NCBI GenBank assembly: GCA_003354225.1
Contig: PIVH01000024.1
Location: forward strand, 1 to 10,352
Reading direction: 5' to 3'
DNA length: 10,352 bases
Source of the DNA: Globobulimina sp.
Taxonomy: Eukaryota > Foraminifera > Rotaliida
Shown: positions 9,301 to 10,352 of the stretch, piece by piece
Layout: each line of letters starts with the position of its first letter
Position numbering within the stretch: the stretch's first letter is position 1
Translations under genes and position numbers: made by a program
The notes under the pieces: generated by a model
Seen by the model: only the letters and a program-made list of their open reading frames with translations
Database searches by the model: none
Told to the model about the DNA's origin: nothing

Positions 9301-9448
9301 TTATCTGACTGTTAACTTCAACTCTGTGCAATATGCTAAATACCAAGCATTTGAATACAACGATGGTATCTCCTTTGAGACCATCAACAACCTCGCCGGG
9401 ATGTTCCAGCAATCGGTGAGTATGGAGCCAGACTTACTCCCTGGCTGA
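3371..9448 (+). CDS. LINE ORF2 polyprotein: APE endonuclease, reverse transcriptase, Cys/His motif, RNase H
   Basis: This enzyme nicks the target DNA and copies the element RNA there (target-primed reverse transcription). Residues 17-68 are hydrophobic, and about 80-420 are a basic region I do not recognise. Endonuclease, about 421-662: N427 in FLNINGK, D459 at the usual Glu position (LIDTR), Y536, D574 and N576 in GDFNAR, D632 in IDYVI, D655 and H656 in MDHRP. A linker holds an acidic run at 952-960. Reverse transcriptase, about 1005-1290: SAPGYDGI at 1013, YRPITLLP at 1073, catalytic D1144 in LDIRKAFD, GVLQGSVLSP at 1201, YADD at 1245-1248. Cys/His motif: C1668, C1671, H1682, C1687. RNase H, about 1836-1970: D1840, E1878, D1906, H1950, D1963, so all catalytic positions are filled. 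At 2025 aa it is much longer than the 1000-1300 aa common for LINE ORF2. Later in-frame ATGs (3551, 3572, 3602) are alternative starts that would drop the hydrophobic part. Confidence 0.96.
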   Translation: MIFVAHNNGYIISQIVIKLILFLSLSPSIFVFPFFQHFFHHFLLFSISYALFLFFILSLSMNLFLIAMTPTFCANNLMSKQFDLFIQINNMHTTFNFKSNIFASELISHQKKIQLLHNLSLQFETRQKYNNSQIQTKQTNRYFTQSKTSHSVHNYFNHYRHLIKTQCVSGYMISTKKHKHTPELYKFIEKHQYRLRKYYKHIKIIMDKSLRWITMRMPQHRYHPIKHYIVCQFPKQIKLRFKKVPYNNESVEKTPYQQLHAFSKSPSKVLKLHAFILKNDYVVNEPVLQQSVKHNKYHIKWFVPTDKNVRWIQNHWDATHFELNMKLHTLNRNNWINNQKNNAIISLNQIYKFAINNYKTQNPKLRQYKNYLINKTIQQHTTNTKNEKSDIPQTILRYPFMQIYAPNVEPLTTTKIKIKNLTIGFLNINGKAKTKINQMHPYMQQLVIHHKLDIILLIDTRRVHRPDWNLPGYKLIVHKSPVTSNNPKNVGGILIYHKMNLKNKIKLIKKTRGHNTAWIAVDSVNGTKPTYIAVNYARTHKSDNAKRSAAFYQTLTDDIHKYKTCCNDMYVIGDFNARMGAMTMDIAKNAHYKYMKALLDATKLKIANPQFAPQFLTCLAKGARNNGGSIIDYVITERLDTIKSMQVDTHPVFMDHRPVIFTLNNTDCQTDVIDKHFILRQYEPNDALIKSHYNILKNRSRHLQKFAANTKFYQSEPDREYISNITSITAIYILHLATIKAFGIVDFDSANNWTNITSKQVSLNIKQRLFMNTNTNTNEMHNLIVEAEKEFELNKQHKLTQNTIRFNNLNHSNKLKTFKTYNKNKDYVVDEPFLTYKNKIMDKNTALQQFFGSICGPMDDPIINDKLLDINTFNNKLNNHVKNDLIFIPHKPKKENDGSTVDVTPPIAITENLLPSHDDEQSADALTPHFDPSFLPPTQPILNQLYSLEHNESDSDDDDDVILNIQRQTPGYLPERSIQQENEEKKECEDIPNPKASKFKSIEIAIKQANPNSAPGYDGIKTIHLKTNSVLINEILCTLYNVWNSTYFIPYYFRLGSIIPILKTPNGCTPNQYRPITLLPIIFKAYERLVLWEMCIQHKFRANLHILQGGNRSRRGVPEQIGALNLIAETAKMREIPLYCALLDIRKAFDTVWRKGLIFKLHTHFNIPIHICKIIKAIYNNSHAAIRDIPFISNKFVLHNGVLQGSVLSPVLYAAFLNDMIYTLQASENGAFSPDPNKKIACIFYADDIILTANKISHLHKSIKICERHSKLWNYQFNDKKCMTMIYNDDSINTNNIDTYNINDIILINHEYHATDAIHHGKPAPMILTQKPINGQIMALDIYNQTRAYNKEEIPPNHLKQFLSHVSFYGDIANKPFPIMWNNMRYDRSYSPSVMHHKLRLNGKRLCCTTYMRYLGAMLCSYDATNLVSTEYTNKHFLKKLDNKARILNTLDFNHDYISLDDKIRILKTFYLVYTEIFAQVLDSDAINLTEANQKQLNAIRRQTNIKHFVPKQLYLWAGIPTPFERWVSLKLVFYWKLLHISNVSLMHKWAQLSHIHHHKLYKQYAELKTKWLPIVTNIVDDEVQMTDPFDIVNEPHELRPIVITAQHKHILNTLNKYHPLKILKHITSDYKPMNMYEVTELADYVKPPMIEPYRALFYNFNQNDPYCNLCCNNINKPLEVHLAVLCPILNDLRQEYWYHASFTFAKNGSEINKVHNQLYMQRLIEMCRNVNVHKSQFWKILCGANIYETESNEFVYKHKPININVNKYTLYRNLISQTHRWIYNIYRLNQNTLNLRRMRNKHITDPSKMPLYHTRNRNIREWNAAKHRLENNDLIIATDSSHDPITNTTGIGVFILDRNRVHCFAQPIGAQTNHFGELFAIHKSEFLIKYCKINTDNRRKIIFTDSLYNFVPLITTPRNINKLAHSNLFINTQKYIKRSQSILWKVKSHTKPKQQPFNNVADKLAEIGRMHPNNSNYLTVNFNSVQYAKYQAFEYNDGISFETINNLAGMFQQSVSMEPDLLPG
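3394..3411 (+). repeat. Short inverted repeat just after the ORF2 start
   Basis: TGGCTA (3394-3399) and TAGCCA (3406-3411) are perfect reverse complements around a 6-nt loop, 20 nt downstream of the ORF2 ATG. A downstream RNA stem helps stop-start reinitiation in the SART1 LINE, so a similar role is conceivable. The stem is short and may be chance. Confidence 0.3.
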
Positions 9449-9476
9449 ATGTGCCCCTACTACTACTAATAGCAAG
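9416..9476 (+). other. Candidate 61-nt intron that would fuse ORF2 in frame to the XK-like gene
   Basis: A GTGAGT donor at 9416-9421 falls exactly between two ORF2 codons (after S2015). A CTAAT box at 9466-9470 lies 7 nt before the end of CAAG at 9475-9476, the same spacing as in the intron at 9970-10041. Splicing would remove the ORF2 stop (9446-9448) and continue through 12 open codons (9477-9512) straight into the ATG at 9513. A nearer AG at 9471-9472 would put TAA in frame, but it may be too close to the branch site to be used. This could also be a 5'-UTR intron of the downstream gene, or chance. Confidence 0.3.
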
Positions 9477-9512
9477 TACATTAACCATACGTTATTTTGT
9501 TTTATCGCCAAC
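9449..9512 (+). other. 64-bp spacer: LINE 3' end and upstream region of the XK-like gene
   Basis: This short stretch must hold the LINE 3' untranslated region, the insertion junction and the leader of the following gene. It contains (CTA)4 at 9457-9468, which could be a simple-repeat LINE tail or part of a splice branch region. There is no poly(A) run, no TATA box and no clear terminator. The frame of the downstream gene is open through it back to 9420, with a stop at 9417-9419. Confidence 0.6.
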
Positions 9513-10352
9513 ATGCCAGAGAATAGATTAATTAGCACCGTGTATGATATAATCACAGTAATAATCTCAATCGCAGATGTAACGACTGATATCATCGTTT
9601 TATTTTCATTCTACTTCAAAGGAAGATCAACATTTTTTACGATATCATTGATCATTTTGTGCATTGCTCAATGTGCGTATGCTTGCGCCTTCATGTGGCG
9701 GTATGATACTTTAGCCGGCATATATGACAGAAGTGGCTCCATATTCGTTTCAGTTTGTTTCTTTTTTGTTTTCTTACCATTTGGACCAATCATCCCAATT
9801 ATTATATTCCTAACTGATGACTCTGAATGGTTTGCTGATTGGTTTGAGAAAATCACACAATTCTCACCAGAAAATGATTTCAGTTCTTATGGTAAAAGCC
9901 AAGCGGCAAAATGGATGATACAAAAATTAAATAAACATATTGGCTTCATCATTGAAGCTGGCGTCGAAGGTTAAGAATTCAATTGTACTTATTTTTTAAT
10001 TATATATTAATATATTGTAATGAAATCACACTAAATTTTAGCATTCCCACAATCACTGCTTCAAATATGTGCCATTGTTTATTATAACGAAGCTAACTAT
10101 GTATCAATTGCATCAATATTAATATCAATGATATCCGTAATGACAAAATCACTCATTTTCTCCAAAGGAATTGAAATAAAAACATTTATTTGGACTTGGT
10201 TCTGGTATATATATATTTATTAAATTACATTTAAAACTGCTTTGCAACTAAATACATAGTGTCGTAGTTGATTTTTTTGGTATATTTTTTACTTTGAGCT
10301 GGGTATTTTATTCGAATGAAACATTGTTAGTCGGCGATTTTTTAGGATACTT
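9513..10352 (+). CDS. XK-related-like multi-pass membrane protein, three exons, 3' end beyond the window
   Basis: Exons are 9513-9969, 10042-10204 and 10260 to the window end, giving 237 codons plus two bases so far. The unspliced frame would stop at 9972, but splicing turns the exon 1 end into EAGVEAFPQSLLQ, close to the conserved E-x-x-PQ-x-x-LQ type motif of XK/XKR proteins. The N-terminus has ADVTTDIIVLFSFY (21-34), like the first helix of that family, whose animal members include lipid scramblases. Hydrophobic segments lie at about 10-34, 41-62, 76-100, 154-167, 174-192 and 205-226, the last continuing in exon 3 as VVDFFGIFFTLSWVFYS. The ATG has A at -3. Retained introns mean it is a genomic host gene, not a retrocopy carried by the LINE. 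The first ATG could be internal if an upstream exon exists. The exon structure is strong; the family assignment is moderate. Confidence 0.78.
9970..10041 (+). other. Spliceosomal intron 1 of the XK-like gene (72 nt)
   Basis: It starts GTTAAG and ends TTTTAG, with CTAAAT at 10031-10036 whose second A lies 7 nt before the end. It is very AT-rich and carries the in-frame stop at 9972-9974. It splits a codon after its first base (G, then CA), giving Ala, and the protein motif continues cleanly across it. Confidence 0.85.
10205..10259 (+). other. Spliceosomal intron 2 of the XK-like gene (55 nt)
   Basis: It starts GTATAT and ends ACATAG, with CTAAAT at 10248-10253, 8 nt from the end, as in intron 1. 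It splits a codon after its second base (TG, then T), giving Cys, and restores a hydrophobic frame that stays open to the window edge. It contains a short TA run at 10206-10216. Confidence 0.82.

Larger units (their letters stand above)
1..9470 (+). mobile_element. Non-LTR retrotransposon (LINE), two intact ORFs, I/R1-like architecture; boundaries unresolved
   Basis: Two long same-strand ORFs overlap by four bases. The second encodes an APE-type endonuclease, a reverse transcriptase and an RNase H in the order typical of LINEs of the I/R1 group. No long terminal repeats, integrase or protease are seen. The 3' end must lie between the ORF2 stop at 9448 and the next gene's ATG at 9513. There is no poly(A) tail; the only tail-like feature is (CTA)4 at 9457-9468. 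I could find no convincing target-site duplication, so the 5' end is unknown and may lie before the window or anywhere up to about 200. Both ORFs are free of stops and frameshifts, which suggests recent activity or selection. Identity as a LINE is certain from the domains; the ends and the clade are inference. Confidence 0.88.

Noticed and set aside
9513-9974. The membrane protein as a third ORF of the retrotransposon
   Set aside because: It continues through two introns, which a retrotransposed RNA would normally have lost, so it is better read as a host gene.
10206-10216. TA dinucleotide run as a microsatellite feature
   Set aside because: It is only five to six units long and is explained as part of intron 2.

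Overview
The window carries a large two-ORF non-LTR retrotransposon (LINE) on the + strand, followed directly by the 5' part of an intron-containing host-type gene on the same strand. The DNA is AT-rich, TAA, TAG and TGA all behave as stops, and the last gene has short GT-AG introns (55 and 72 nt). This points to a unicellular eukaryote with a compact, intron-bearing genome. Some large protist genomes, such as foraminiferans like Reticulomyxa, would fit the multi-pass gene family and the many LINEs, but I cannot assign a species.

Layout. Positions 1-200 are a leader or flank with a TATA-like run and a 49-codon ORF at 43-192. A reading frame then opens at 201 and runs to 3374 (ORF1). Its first in-frame ATG is only at 480; the apparent start at 273 is a TTG, which a eukaryote would not normally use. 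ORF1 is unrecognised, with a hydrophobic patch near its N-terminus and two Cys/His clusters near its C-terminus. Its stop codon overlaps the ORF2 start as ATGA at 3371-3374. ORF2 (3371-9448, 2025 aa) contains, in order, a hydrophobic N-terminus, a long basic region, an APE-type endonuclease, an acidic linker, a reverse transcriptase with YADD, a C-terminal Cys/His motif and a complete-looking RNase H. This is the architecture of I/R1-group LINEs, but the protein is unusually long.

After ORF2, only 64 bases separate its stop from the ATG of a multi-pass membrane protein resembling XK-related proteins. This gene appears to stop at 9972, but reading across two short introns (9970-10041 and 10205-10259) restores a continuous frame that leaves the window at 10352. 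The two introns share a CTAAAT box 7-8 nt before the terminal AG.

Main points of interest: the ATGA stop-start coupling of ORF1 to ORF2 with no room for frameshifting; the missing conventional ORF1 start, with a candidate 59-nt leader intron that would supply one; a candidate 61-nt intron (9416-9476) that would fuse the end of ORF2 in frame with the membrane-protein gene; Asp in place of the usual Glu in the endonuclease; and the large ORF1 and ORF2 N-terminal region without recognisable relatives. ORF1 and ORF2 have no internal stop or frameshift, so the copy looks young or selected.
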